From assembly GCA_947625765.1 (NCBI GenBank), contig CANQPP010000007.1, forward strand, positions 1 through 64,000: DNA of 64,000 nt. The letters run 5' to 3'. The translations under genes and the position numbers were made by a program. The notes below the pieces were generated by a model, which was given only the letters and a program-made list of their open reading frames with translations, made no database searches and was not told the DNA's origin. Every line of letters begins with the position of its first letter. The stretch's first letter is position 1. Of this stretch, positions 26,780 through 36,474 are shown piece by piece. This DNA is from an uncultured Clostridia bacterium. GTDB taxonomy: Bacteria; Bacillota; Clostridia; Christensenellales; UBA1750.

Positions 26780-28156
26780 CTATTTCTTTTCCGCGTTCTC
26801 CACCGCCTCGCCGAGGGCTTCCTCGAAGGAGGGGTGCGGACGGACGGCGCGGAGGAAGCCACGGGCGGTCAGGTGGTTGGAGACGGCGAGGGCCAGCTCG
26901 CCGACCAGGTCCGTCGCGCGCTCGCACATGAGCAACGCGCCGAGGAGGACGCCCGTCTCGGCGTGCGCCATCACCTTGATAAATCCCCGCTCGCCCTTGG
27001 CGATCTGCGTGCGGCCGTTGCCGCCCATCAGCGCCTTGCCCACGCGCACCGGGATGCCGCGCTCGGCGGCATCCTTCTCACTGAAGCCAACCTCCGCAAT
27101 CTCCGGGGATGTGTACACGCAACGAGGGATAACGGAAAGGTCAGGCGTGGGTTCTCGTCCCGCTAAGATCTGCGCCACGGCCCTGCCCTCGACGCTGGCA
27201 GCGTGGGCCAGCTGCGGGCCGGGGATCAGGTCGCCTATGGCGTAGACGCCCGGGACGCTGGTCTGGAAGCGCCCGTCCACCTGGATGTGCCCGGCGGGCG
27301 TCGTTTCTGACTGCATTGGCGGCGCAAACAGCCCTTCGCTGTTCGGACGGCGGCCCACCGCGCAGAGGATGTACTGTGCGCGGGCGGTCATTTCCTTGTT
27401 GTTCTCGGTGAAGGTGCATTTCAGCGCTTCGCCGTCCCGCTTGACGCTTTGCAGCATGGCGCCGATGTGCAGACCGATCCCGCGCTTCTTGAAGATCATC
27501 CGCAGGTTCTGGGAAATTTCTTTGTCCATCTCCGGCAGGAGCCGCGGCTGTGCCTCGAGGATCGTCACTTTCGTCCCCATCGCGGAGAACGCCTCCGCCA
27601 TCTCCACGCCGATCACCCCGCCGCCGAGAATCACAAGGCTCTCCGGCAATTCTTCCAGCGCGAACAGCCCGTCGCTGTCGAGCACGCCGGGCAGGTCCAT
27701 GCCGGGCAAGGGCAGCGTCTTCGGGCGCGAACCCGTGGCCAGCAGGATATGTTTCGCTTCGAGAACCGTTTCTCCCTCGTCCGTTTCGATGCGGACACGG
27801 CTCTCGGGCAGCACCTGCCCTTTGCCCGCAAGGACCATCACACCTGCCGCGCGCAGCATCGCCGCCACGCCGTCGGCGAGTTTTTGTACCGTCTCCTGTC
27901 GGTAGGCGAGCATCTCGCCGTAATCGAGCCGCACATTCTCCGTGTGGATGCCGAACGCTTCCGCCGGCCGCGTCGTCCGTAAAATCTCGGCCACGTGGAG
28001 CATGGCCTTGGTCGGGATGCAGCCCAGGTGCAGGCAGGTGCCGCCGAGCTTCCCGCTCTCCACGAGCGCCGTCTTGAGGCCGAGCCTTGCGGCCTCAGCC
28101 GCCGCCGTGTAGCCGCCCGGCCCGCCGCCGATCACGACGAGATCATATTTTTCCAT
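26780..28156 (-). CDS. lpdA: Dihydrolipoyl dehydrogenase
   Basis: MEKYDLVVIGGGPGGYTAAAEAARLG, redox-active GGTCLHLGCIPTKAML, GGGVIGVEMAEAFSAMG. Confidence 0.92.
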   Translation of the reverse strand: MEKYDLVVIGGGPGGYTAAAEAARLGLKTALVESGKLGGTCLHLGCIPTKAMLHVAEILRTTRPAEAFGIHTENVRLDYGEMLAYRQETVQKLADGVAAMLRAAGVMVLAGKGQVLPESRVRIETDEGETVLEAKHILLATGSRPKTLPLPGMDLPGVLDSDGLFALEELPESLVILGGGVIGVEMAEAFSAMGTKVTILEAQPRLLPEMDKEISQNLRMIFKKRGIGLHIGAMLQSVKRDGEALKCTFTENNKEMTARAQYILCAVGRRPNSEGLFAPPMQSETTPAGHIQVDGRFQTSVPGVYAIGDLIPGPQLAHAASVEGRAVAQILAGREPTPDLSVIPRCVYTSPEIAEVGFSEKDAAERGIPVRVGKALMGGNGRTQIAKGERGFIKVMAHAETGVLLGALLMCERATDLVGELALAVSNHLTARGFLRAVRPHPSFEEALGEAVENAEKK

Positions 28157-28158
28157 CC

Positions 28159-29133
28159 TTATACCTCCAGCGGCGCGGTTTCCAGCCACGCCGCAAGCTC
28201 TTTTTCTGTGTCGTTCTCTGAAAATGCCGCGCTCAGCGCCGCCTTTTCAAGCGGAACGCCAAGCAGCTTCTTTTGCAAGCGTTCCGGCAGCTCCGGCTCC
28301 ATCGCGTCCGTTTCGATCTGTATATCAGCGATTTTGTCTTGCACTACACGGAAGCACAGCGTGATCTCGCCCCAGGAGAATCGGCGAGAAAGGGTGTGCG
28401 AAAACAAAGGTTTTTCGCCGTAGATCCAGCGCGGATCGGCAAACTTTTCCTGACGGTTCTCCACGTCGTGCAGGTCTTCCTGCGTGAGAATGAGCGGTTC
28501 AATCTCGCCCACAAAGGCACGCGCAAAGGACGTGCGCAGCGCTTGTTTGAGGTTTTCAACCGTGATCTCGGGCTTTACCTCCCGCAGGTTCACGACCCGC
28601 GACCGCACAGACGGAACGCCCTTCCCCTCGAGCTTCGCCGCGCTCGGGCGCAGGTACCGCTCCACCGCCGACCGCTCCACGTCCACCATCACCGTGCCGT
28701 GGTGGCAGCAGAAGTTTCCGCTCCTGAAAAACGCGCTGCCGGAGACTTTCCGCCCGTTTACTAGAATATCGTTTCGTCCAGAAAATCCCGCGTCGATGCC
28801 AAGGGAGCGCAGCGCCTCCAGCACGACCCGCGTCTGCTGTTCCGCGTAATAGTTCTTTTCATGCGCGAAAAAGCTGAAATTGAGGTTTCCAAGGTCATGG
28901 TACACCGCGCCGCCGCCGGAATTGCGCCGGGCGAGGTGCGCGCCGTCCCGCTGGAGCAACTCCAGCGCGCACTCCCGCTCCGCGTTCTGGTTGCGCCCGA
29001 TGACCACCGTTTGGTCGTTCTGCCACAGGTAGAGGATGCGCTCGTCCTCCCCGCAGCGAAAGAGCAGGTGCTCTTCCAAGGCAAGGTTCCAGTAGGGATC
29101 GTGTTGATCCGTCTCAATATAGGAAAGCCTCAT
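28159..29133 (-). CDS. lplA: Lipoate-protein ligase A
   Basis: NLALEEHLL, WQNDQTVVIGRNQNAERE, RRNSGGGAVYHDLGNLNFSF, KVSGSAFFR; 4-nt overlap with gcvH. Confidence 0.92.
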   Translation of the reverse strand: MRLSYIETDQHDPYWNLALEEHLLFRCGEDERILYLWQNDQTVVIGRNQNAERECALELLQRDGAHLARRNSGGGAVYHDLGNLNFSFFAHEKNYYAEQQTRVVLEALRSLGIDAGFSGRNDILVNGRKVSGSAFFRSGNFCCHHGTVMVDVERSAVERYLRPSAAKLEGKGVPSVRSRVVNLREVKPEITVENLKQALRTSFARAFVGEIEPLILTQEDLHDVENRQEKFADPRWIYGEKPLFSHTLSRRFSWGEITLCFRVVQDKIADIQIETDAMEPELPERLQKKLLGVPLEKAALSAAFSENDTEKELAAWLETAPLEV

Positions 29134-29510
29134 GCTTTGAGCGTTTCGAGATACGCCGTGTATTCCTCGGCGGTCAGTAGTTCCGCCGTCTCCGTCACGC
29201 CCTCCACCCGGATAAGCCACGCGCCATAGGGGTCCTCGTTGAGGCGGTCGGGCTCGTCCGCCGCCGTCTCGTTGATCTCCGCGACCGTGCCGCTCACCGG
29301 CGAAGGGATGTCCGACACCACCTTGGTGGATTCCACCTCGCCGAAGGGTTCCCCCGCGGTCACCGCGTCGCCCGCCTCCGGCAGGTTCACGAACACGATC
29401 CCGCCGAGCTGCGACTGGGCGTAGTCCGTGATGCCCACGAGCACCGCGCCGTCCTCCTCGCGCATCCACTGGTGGGTCTTTGTGTATTGTAAGTCTTCCC
29501 GAATCGTCAT
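29130..29510 (-). CDS. gcvH: Glycine cleavage system H protein (lipoyl carrier)
   Basis: YTKTHQWMREEDGAVLVGITDYAQSQLGGIVFVNLPEAGDAV..VESTKVVSDIPSPVSGTV (lipoyl-lysine context). Confidence 0.93.
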   Translation of the reverse strand: MTIREDLQYTKTHQWMREEDGAVLVGITDYAQSQLGGIVFVNLPEAGDAVTAGEPFGEVESTKVVSDIPSPVSGTVAEINETAADEPDRLNEDPYGAWLIRVEGVTETAELLTAEEYTAYLETLKA

Positions 29511-30262
29511 GGTTTTCCCCTTTCTTTTTCCGCGAGCGCCGCGCAGCCGATGGCTGAAAGATACGCAGCGTGTTCCGGCACCGTGACCGGCTTTTCCAGC
29601 ACCGCCTCGGCGTATTTGGCAATCCCCGGTATTTTTGTGAGGCCTCCGGAAAGGTAAATTCTGTCGCAGTCTACCTTGCCGAGCAGCGTTTTGGACTGCG
29701 TCAGTATTTGCACGAGCACCGCCCGGAGGATCTCGTCTTCCGAAATGCCCTCGGCGATCCGCTCCACGATCTCGCTCTGGGCGAACACCGCGCAGGTGGA
29801 CGAAAGCCGCAGATTTGGGAGCTTGCCGTCCGAAAGATCGAGGCTTTCAAACGGGACGCCCAACCTATGCAGCGTGTTCTCTAAGAACATCCCGCAGCCC
29901 GCCGCGCACTTGTCGTTCACGAAAAACGAGAGCAGCTTTCCGTCCCACTGGCGGATGAGCTTCGTGTCCTGCCCGCCGATGTCGAGCACCGTCTCCGCTT
30001 CGGGCGCGACGCGGTGAACGCCCGCCGCAAGGGCGCTGAGTTCGGAGACCGCGCGGCTGCCGCCAACGTTCTTCCTGCCGTAGCCGCAGCTCACCACGGG
30101 AATACCCCCGTATGCTTCGCGGAGGCTTTGCAGCTTCTCCGCAAAATATTCCTTCTGACGGACGGGCGTTTCCTCCGCGCGGAGTGCCTCGACTTTCCCG
30201 GCTGCCCCCAGCACACAGAGCTTCGTGTAGGTGGAGCCGATGTCGATCCCGATGCCGCTCAT
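29507..30262 (-). CDS. 2-hydroxyacyl-CoA dehydratase activator / BadF-BadG-BcrA-BcrD ATPase
   Basis: MSGIGIDIGSTYTKLCVL, VLDIGGQDTKLI, NDKCAAGCGMFLENTL, SSTCAVFAQSEI, YLSGGLTKIPGI. Confidence 0.92.
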   Translation of the reverse strand: MSGIGIDIGSTYTKLCVLGAAGKVEALRAEETPVRQKEYFAEKLQSLREAYGGIPVVSCGYGRKNVGGSRAVSELSALAAGVHRVAPEAETVLDIGGQDTKLIRQWDGKLLSFFVNDKCAAGCGMFLENTLHRLGVPFESLDLSDGKLPNLRLSSTCAVFAQSEIVERIAEGISEDEILRAVLVQILTQSKTLLGKVDCDRIYLSGGLTKIPGIAKYAEAVLEKPVTVPEHAAYLSAIGCAALAEKERGKP

Positions 30263-31398
30263 ACGATCTCCCTCAAGATGTCCAGCTGCGCCTTCGCGCG
30301 CTCGAGGTCGAGATATTCCCGGTCGATCATGTCGATCTCGAGCTCCACCTGTGGCAGGTCGATGTATTTTGCCGAGACGAAATCGCACTTGCAGCTCTTG
30401 TTCCGCAGGGAGATCGCGGCCTTTGCGCCCGAGCGCTCGATGCAGCCCTGCAGCCGCTCGCGTTTCGTCTTCGCCGAGAGGTTCAGAAACGTGTAGTTGT
30501 ACGCGGTGAAAAGCTGCTCGAAGGGGTCGCCGCCGCTGTAATCGAGGCTCCACCAGGTGATGTAATTCGAGCCGCAGATGCGGAAGTCCGGCAGGAGTTC
30601 TTTCAGGTACCGCTGCGGGTGATACCAAAGCGGATAGCCGAGCCAGAAGATGGGAGTGCGCTCCTTATCCGCCTCGGGCGCTTCGACCTGAATGTCGTAC
30701 ATCGCGTCGTACAGAGCGGCGGTCTCCGGCTTGCACCGGTCGGTGATGAGGTAGGAAATGCCGTCAAAAAGCGCGGTCGGTTCGATGCACCGATCCGAAA
30801 GCAGGCCCGCGACGCGGTTCCATGCTGCGACGCTCCTTTGGCTGTTTTGAATGAGTTCCGCGAGGCGGGCTTCGTCCAGCTTGTTCCCGCTGAGCGCTTC
30901 CATCTTCGCGATGAGGTCTTTGTGTTGCGCCGTCACATATGGCAGCGCGCGCCCCTTCTCCACGCTCTCGCCGGGGTAGTCCAGCACGATGAGCGGGACG
31001 TGGTATTCCTCCGCCAGGAGGTTCCACCAGTTCGGAAGCGTGTTGCACTGGTTGTTGGTAGCGATCAGCACGTCGGGCTTCGGTGGCAGGCCCCGCGGGG
31101 CCTTGCCGGTGGCCAGCGCACCGTTGAAGCACCCGGAATACGCGCAGCAGTCGAGGCAGAGGCCGCCTCTTTCGCTCTCCTTGAGCAGCGCCTGCTCCTG
31201 CCCGCTGGCCGCGATGACGGCGGCGTAGCTTTCCGGGTAGATATACTCGATGTCGAGCGCCTCCAGGATCTCCACCGGCGTGAACGCCGTGACCCACGCC
31301 ACCTTTCGGGTCGGCGCTTTTCCCTTTGCGTACTTGGAAAAGTCCTTGTAGTAGTCCCGCATCAGCTTCGCCTGAAGCTGCAAATAGAGCTGTGCCAT
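30259..31398 (-). CDS. 2-hydroxyacyl-CoA dehydratase family subunit (HgdB-like)
   Basis: YIYPESYAAVIAASGQEQALLKESERGGLCLDCCAYSGCFNGAL; PLIVLDYPGES; FRICGSNYITWWSLDYSGGDPFEQL. Confidence 0.85.
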   Translation of the reverse strand: MAQLYLQLQAKLMRDYYKDFSKYAKGKAPTRKVAWVTAFTPVEILEALDIEYIYPESYAAVIAASGQEQALLKESERGGLCLDCCAYSGCFNGALATGKAPRGLPPKPDVLIATNNQCNTLPNWWNLLAEEYHVPLIVLDYPGESVEKGRALPYVTAQHKDLIAKMEALSGNKLDEARLAELIQNSQRSVAAWNRVAGLLSDRCIEPTALFDGISYLITDRCKPETAALYDAMYDIQVEAPEADKERTPIFWLGYPLWYHPQRYLKELLPDFRICGSNYITWWSLDYSGGDPFEQLFTAYNYTFLNLSAKTKRERLQGCIERSGAKAAISLRNKSCKCDFVSAKYIDLPQVELEIDMIDREYLDLERAKAQLDILREIV

Positions 31399-31410
31399 GT
31401 TTTCCCCTCC

Positions 31411-32356
31411 TTACAGCAAGTCCGCGAACGTTTCGATGGCGAGCGCGGCGTTCTTCGCGCTGCTGCCCGTCTCCGTCACCCGGAGCACCGGGATCTGGAG
31501 TTCATCGAGCATCCGCTTGTAGGAAGGGAAGAGGTAATCGTAGGGCTCGCAGTACTTCTGCGTGAGGAAGATGACGCCCTGGACTTGTTTTTGCAGAAGC
31601 TCGTCCCGATCTGCTTTAAGGATCTCCGCGAAAGCGTCCTGCGAGGGGGAGGGCAACCCGGCAAGGAGGCTCTTTGCGATATTCTCGTAGATATCGCCCT
31701 CTGGGGACACTTCCGGCGCGAAGATGAGCCGTCTCGACTCGGGCAGACGGTCGCCGACGATGTTCATCCCCGCCGTCTCGATCTGTTGGACGAGGCCGGT
31801 CCCGGCCTGCGTTGAACCCACAAGAAAAACCCTTGGGGACGCAGAAGAGCTGCCCACGGAAATCTCCGTCGGCACTTCCTGCTCCCACAAGGGTTTTTGC
31901 AGAAGGTTGTGTATGGTTTTGAGGTATGCGCTGTAACTCAGTTCCGGGAGAGCTTCGTACAGCGTGCGCAGGGCGCGATTGCGGGCGTTGATCCGCTCAG
32001 CACGCTCCGCGATGCTGGTGATCTTTACACCGTAATGGTTCTCAACAGCAGCCTGGTATGCACGGACGCTTTCCGCGAGAAATGCGATAGCTTCGCGGTC
32101 TTTGCGCGCCGGAACAGGGAGCTGATATAGGAACTTATGGTACCCCCCCCCCGATATAATTTTTTAGTGTTCGGCTGCTGTCGCAGGTGCGGGGGAACAC
32201 CGCGCCGTCGATAGTATCATCTTCCAGCACGCGAGCGATGAACTCTGCAGCGTATTCGCAGTAGTGCGAAATTCTTTGCTTCCCCTCGTATCCGAAGAAC
32301 CGCTCCGTGTCGCAGATCTGTTCCGGGATCAGGGTAGATAGGGATAGAATGTGCAT
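31411..32356 (-). CDS. 2-hydroxyacyl-CoA dehydratase family second subunit; split by a +1 frameshift at a G10 tract (phase OFF as sequenced)
   Basis: N-term ORF 32135-32356 (..VFPRTCDSSRTLKNYIGGG) and downstream frame (YHKFLYQLPVPARKDREAIAFLAESVRAY..31411) join exactly if the tract is 9 G; 945 nt, 314 aa. Confidence 0.82.
32143..32152 (-). repeat. Poly-G10 homopolymer tract (C10 on + strand)
   Basis: GGTAC-C(n)-GATAT; frame check confirms 10 nt. Confidence 0.9.
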
Positions 32357-32374
32357 GGGTTTCTCCTTTGCTAT

Positions 32375-33459
32375 CTATGGTAATTGCGCAAGCTCTTCTT
32401 CGGTCAGATACGGTGTGATGATCTCTTTATACTTGTCGTAAGCCTCGTCCCAGCTCTCGTACCCCCCCCCCCGGTTTTTTCAGGGAAGTCATAGTGGTCG
32501 AGGAGGTATTGGGAGAGAAACTCCGTGACTTTGATTGCGCCATGAAGATTTGTATGCTTCCCATCTTCTCCAACATAATCCTGTGATAAATCTAAGCCAA
32601 TTTCATCAAAATGATCCATCATATCCAAGACAGGATACCCCCTGCTTTCAATATAATCCTTAGCTGTATTATACTGCGCCGTCCTGCTTTCTTCTTCTGT
32701 GAACTGTGGAACAATAACAAAAAGAATATTAACTTTCTCTCTATCGCAATAATTCAGAATATCATTAAGTACTTTAGAGCCATATTCAGCCAAGGGTTCT
32801 TTTTTGTCAACTATCATAAAATTTGAAGTCATATCGTTCTTCCCACTAAGGAAATCATCGAATATCCGCACGCCTTTTAACCCAAGAGTTTCTTCAAAAT
32901 GGAAATCCTTCCAAGTCAAGCCTTTCCACCTAGTATGAAATCGTAGCAGCGGAAAGAAAAACTCCATAATACTGTATGCATCTCTGCCATCTCCAACATT
33001 ATATAGATATTGAACCATATTGATCTTTGTCATTGATAGCGGGAAAAAATCTGCTATGTTATGAACTACACCACTGGTTGCTCCACTCATAACGAGTTGG
33101 TTGACGTTTGCAATAATCAACGCTTGTGGTTGTGTTTTTCTAGCTTCCTCTATTAGAAAAGGGACTGCCGACATTGGTTGTGAAGAGGTCGAGAGTGGAT
33201 AAACCGTTATCCCTGTCTGTTTCCACGCAATGGGCGCTAACCAATACATATAAACATGACTTGCTCCAAGATAAACTGCATCTAAAGTGTTGGGGATTTC
33301 TTTGTAAAACTCATATACCGTCTCGTATTCATACTGGGCATGTTCATTGAACTCGCCTTTGGTGGCTACTAATTTTGATGAACTGTTTAGCAATAGAATA
33401 AATAACACAACGAACACACATACCCTTATATATTTGCTATGCTTACAGAGTAATTTCAT
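32375..33459 (-). CDS. SGNH/DltD-like hydrolase, MBOAT partner 1; C-terminus set by a G11 tract (sequenced frame ends at 32404)
   Basis: AVYLGASHVYMYW, SQPMSAVPFLIEEA, FVIVPQF, HTNLHGAIKVTEFLS. The G9/G12 frame ends at 32375, 18 nt before the next gene. Confidence 0.75.
32462..32472 (-). repeat. Poly-G11 homopolymer tract (C11 on + strand)
   Basis: CGTAC-C(n)-GGTTTTTT; frame check confirms 11 nt. Confidence 0.9.
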
Positions 33460-33478
33460 AGAGCAAATGTATCCTTTC

Positions 33479-35014
33479 TCAGAACCCCCGATAAATAAAG
33501 TCTGCTGGATCATACCCCGGCCCGTACATGCCAAAAATCAAGATTCCGAAGATCAGCGCGTACCAGATCGCCCAGCGGAAGACGAGATTCTGCTTGGCGA
33601 TCTGTTCCCGCAGGCTGCCCTTTTCCTGCAGGATCGAGACGATCAGCAGCACCAGCAGGGCGATCACCATCAGGATGAAGTTTGGCGCATCGAGGCCCAG
33701 CTTGAAGAGCGAGCCATCGAAGAATATCTCCGGGTTGTTCGGAAACAGGCCTGCCTTGATCGTCCGCAGCGTGGCCATGAAGCCATCGATCCTAAAGAAC
33801 ATGTTACCGATGACCGCAAGGCCAAACACGCGCAGCGACTGGAACAGGTGCCAGCTGAAGCAGTTTGTGTTGATCTTGAGCGCGGCGATGATCTTCTTGA
33901 ACACCGGCTCCAGCACCTGCGCCATGGCGATCAGGAACCAGAACCAGATGCCCATGCCGATGATGTATTTCCAAGCTCCGCCATGCCAGAGGCCCATAAA
34001 CAGCCAGACGCACAGCATGCCGAGGATGCTGGGAATTTGTTTGGCGGCTTTCTTGCCCCAATGCGCCTTGATCCACTTCGTCATGCCTTTCCACAGACGG
34101 GAACGCATCACGGGATAGAGGATGTAGTCCTTCAGCCAGGCGCCCAGCGTCATGTGCCAGCGCTGCCAGTATTCCTGCACGCTTCGGGAAAAGAGAGGGC
34201 TGCGGAAGTTCTCCGGCAGGATGATCCCGTAACACTCCGACGCGCCGAGGATGATATCCATGCAGCCGGAGAAGTCCGTGTAGAGTTGGAACAGGAACGA
34301 GATCGCAGCGACCCAGATGTAGAAGCCGTTATAGGTAACCGTATCCGCATAGATGGTGTCCACGATCACGCCAAGCCTCGCCGAGATGACCAGCTTCTTG
34401 AAGATGCCCCACAGCATCCGCTGCATGCCGAAGGCGATCTGCTTGGAGTCGAACTTGTGGCCGGCATAAAGCTGGTCCTTCACCTCATTGTACCGGGTGA
34501 TCGGGCCGGAGGTCAGCTGCGGCCAGTACCCAACGAACAGCGCGGTCTTCACCAGGTTCGTCTGCGCCGGGCAGATGTCCCAATAAACATCCAGCAGGTA
34601 GCCAACGACCGACATCGTATAGAAGCTGATGCCCAGCGGAGCGAGAAGGTTGAGCTGCGGGATACGGGCAGAACTTCCCACAAGAGATGAAGCGAGATTT
34701 ATATTGTTGATAAAGAAGTTGCTGTATTTGAGCGTCGCCAGGATGCCCAGGTTCACGACAAGCCCCAGCACGAGCCACAGCTTCGCCTTTTTGCCGTTCC
34801 CTGTCTCTTTCGCCATTGTGATGCCGTGCGTGCACAGCGTCGTTACGAGCACGGCCGCTACCGCATAGATGATGGTGTAATCCGCTGCGGAAAAGTGAAA
34901 GAACGCCAGGCTGAACACAAACAGCGCGATCCACTGGAAGCGCTTGGGGATGATATAGTACACCCCGAGAGACAAGATGAAAAATAGCAGAAATGGCAAG
35001 GATGTTATAGTCAT
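33479..35014 (-). CDS. MBOAT family O-acyltransferase 1
   Basis: LTSGPITRYNEV, FGMQRMLWGIFKKLVIS, LYTDFSGCMDI, WHMTLGAWLKDYILYPV, LFMGLWHGGAWKYI. Confidence 0.92.
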   Translation of the reverse strand: MTITSLPFLLFFILSLGVYYIIPKRFQWIALFVFSLAFFHFSAADYTIIYAVAAVLVTTLCTHGITMAKETGNGKKAKLWLVLGLVVNLGILATLKYSNFFINNINLASSLVGSSARIPQLNLLAPLGISFYTMSVVGYLLDVYWDICPAQTNLVKTALFVGYWPQLTSGPITRYNEVKDQLYAGHKFDSKQIAFGMQRMLWGIFKKLVISARLGVIVDTIYADTVTYNGFYIWVAAISFLFQLYTDFSGCMDIILGASECYGIILPENFRSPLFSRSVQEYWQRWHMTLGAWLKDYILYPVMRSRLWKGMTKWIKAHWGKKAAKQIPSILGMLCVWLFMGLWHGGAWKYIIGMGIWFWFLIAMAQVLEPVFKKIIAALKINTNCFSWHLFQSLRVFGLAVIGNMFFRIDGFMATLRTIKAGLFPNNPEIFFDGSLFKLGLDAPNFILMVIALLVLLIVSILQEKGSLREQIAKQNLVFRWAIWYALIFGILIFGMYGPGYDPADFIYRGF

Positions 35015-35059
35015 AGACTTCTCCTTCTATATGATCGGCTTCTTCGATCAATACAGTTT

Positions 35060-36463
35060 TTACACGAGAACGAATTGATCGTTGTCCCAACGGAACACCT
35101 TACTGCATACCTGTTGTTGGTTGTATCGGTCGAGAATGACCACTTTCAGCAGGTCGTTTTCTGCAGTTATTTGTATTGGTTCGTCGCTAAAGTGAACCTC
35201 AAATGTTCCTGCTTTTTCAAAAAGAGGAATGCTTGCCAGACCTTCTTGCCCCGATATCGAAAAGCACTTCAAATAATCATTATTATCATTGATTGATATT
35301 GTTTCATTTTCTACCAATTTTAAAGATGATTCCCCTTCCACGAGATTATGATAATATGCATCAAATTCACCTGTTCCGTCACTCACAATAACTGTATAAT
35401 CTTTTCCATTGATCCATCGCAAAAGACTGTCAACCTTTGTCTCCTGCTTCATATAATAGTTGAGTGCATCTATCCGTTTTGTGGAATATAAATCTTCTGC
35501 AAAGTCTTCTGGATACATCTCCTTAATTTCTGTGCTAAGCTTAAATGACCCATGGTAATTCATGTGTGCTGTATCCCAAAAATACTTTTGTTCGTAGTTG
35601 TTTAGCCAATCGACTGTGATCTCCGGGTATTCTTTTTGCAACGAATCATAATACCTATAAAGCTCGTCTCTATATTTTGCTGAAAATACTGTGTTTTTGG
35701 GGAGCGGAAGCTTTATGATTCGAACTTGTATCTCGTTATCTCGACACAGTTCAATGATTTTTCGATAATATGTATCAAGAAGAGGGGTTACGTAAAAAGA
35801 ATCATAAGAAATTTCGGTATCATCAGAGTATTCATTCCATCCAGAAATATATACTCCCTCCCGCATTTCGATTTCTTTCATTGCTCCAAGGTTATATTCC
35901 TTTCGTTGATTAAACCTTGCATTCATAATCGATGTCATATATCTGTTGGGCAAACCCAAATCAAATTCCGGTATATCCAAAATCTGGTTCATAAATTCAG
36001 CACGGCCTTCATGATAGCATATCGCATCCACAAACATTTGCAATTCTTGTTGAGGTTTATATCTATGCGTATAGACCACTCTCCTCCAGAAAATATCTAT
36101 ATCCCACCGTCTAAAATGATCATCGCTAAAGCTAACATAGCATACCCTGGGTGATCCATTATGCTCTAACCAATCCTTCAGTGTATAATAGTTTTCTAAT
36201 GGCGAAGTTCCCCCCAAGGCCAAATTCAAACAGCTGTCCGAGAGCACCGCTGGCAAATAACTTGCATTTGCGGTGGAATCCCCAAGAACAATGACGTCAT
36301 ACTGTTTATCCTGTGTTGTGTTCGCTTTTTCCTTATTCCAGATATAGTATGGTGCTTCTCCGTCCGCAAAGGCTAACAGGTTGAACCTTGCATACAGACA
36401 CAGAAACAACAGCGGCAGAAGGATGCACGCGCATGTCGAATAGAATCGGATCTTCTTTCCCAT
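35060..36463 (-). CDS. SGNH-like/AlgX-DltD-like protein, MBOAT partner 2
   Basis: YDVIVLGDSTANASYLPAVLSDSCLNLALGGTSPLENYYTLKDWLEH; DTAHMNYHGSFKLSTEI. Confidence 0.75.
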   Translation of the reverse strand: MGKKIRFYSTCACILLPLLFLCLYARFNLLAFADGEAPYYIWNKEKANTTQDKQYDVIVLGDSTANASYLPAVLSDSCLNLALGGTSPLENYYTLKDWLEHNGSPRVCYVSFSDDHFRRWDIDIFWRRVVYTHRYKPQQELQMFVDAICYHEGRAEFMNQILDIPEFDLGLPNRYMTSIMNARFNQRKEYNLGAMKEIEMREGVYISGWNEYSDDTEISYDSFYVTPLLDTYYRKIIELCRDNEIQVRIIKLPLPKNTVFSAKYRDELYRYYDSLQKEYPEITVDWLNNYEQKYFWDTAHMNYHGSFKLSTEIKEMYPEDFAEDLYSTKRIDALNYYMKQETKVDSLLRWINGKDYTVIVSDGTGEFDAYYHNLVEGESSLKLVENETISINDNNDYLKCFSISGQEGLASIPLFEKAGTFEVHFSDEPIQITAENDLLKVVILDRYNQQQVCSKVFRWDNDQFVLV

Positions 36464-36474
36464 ATCTTCCTCCG

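Noticed and set aside
30112-31815. 567-aa plus-strand ORF across the dehydratase genes
   Set aside because: Spans three convincing minus-strand genes; R/V/H/L-rich shadow ORF.
31411-31890. Independent 159-aa gene starting at 31890
   Set aside because: Start is an internal TTG; the same frame runs upstream to the poly-G tract and joins the 32356 start.
33347-34690. 447-aa plus-strand ORF over MBOAT 1
   Set aside because: Antisense shadow frame with no recognisable fold.
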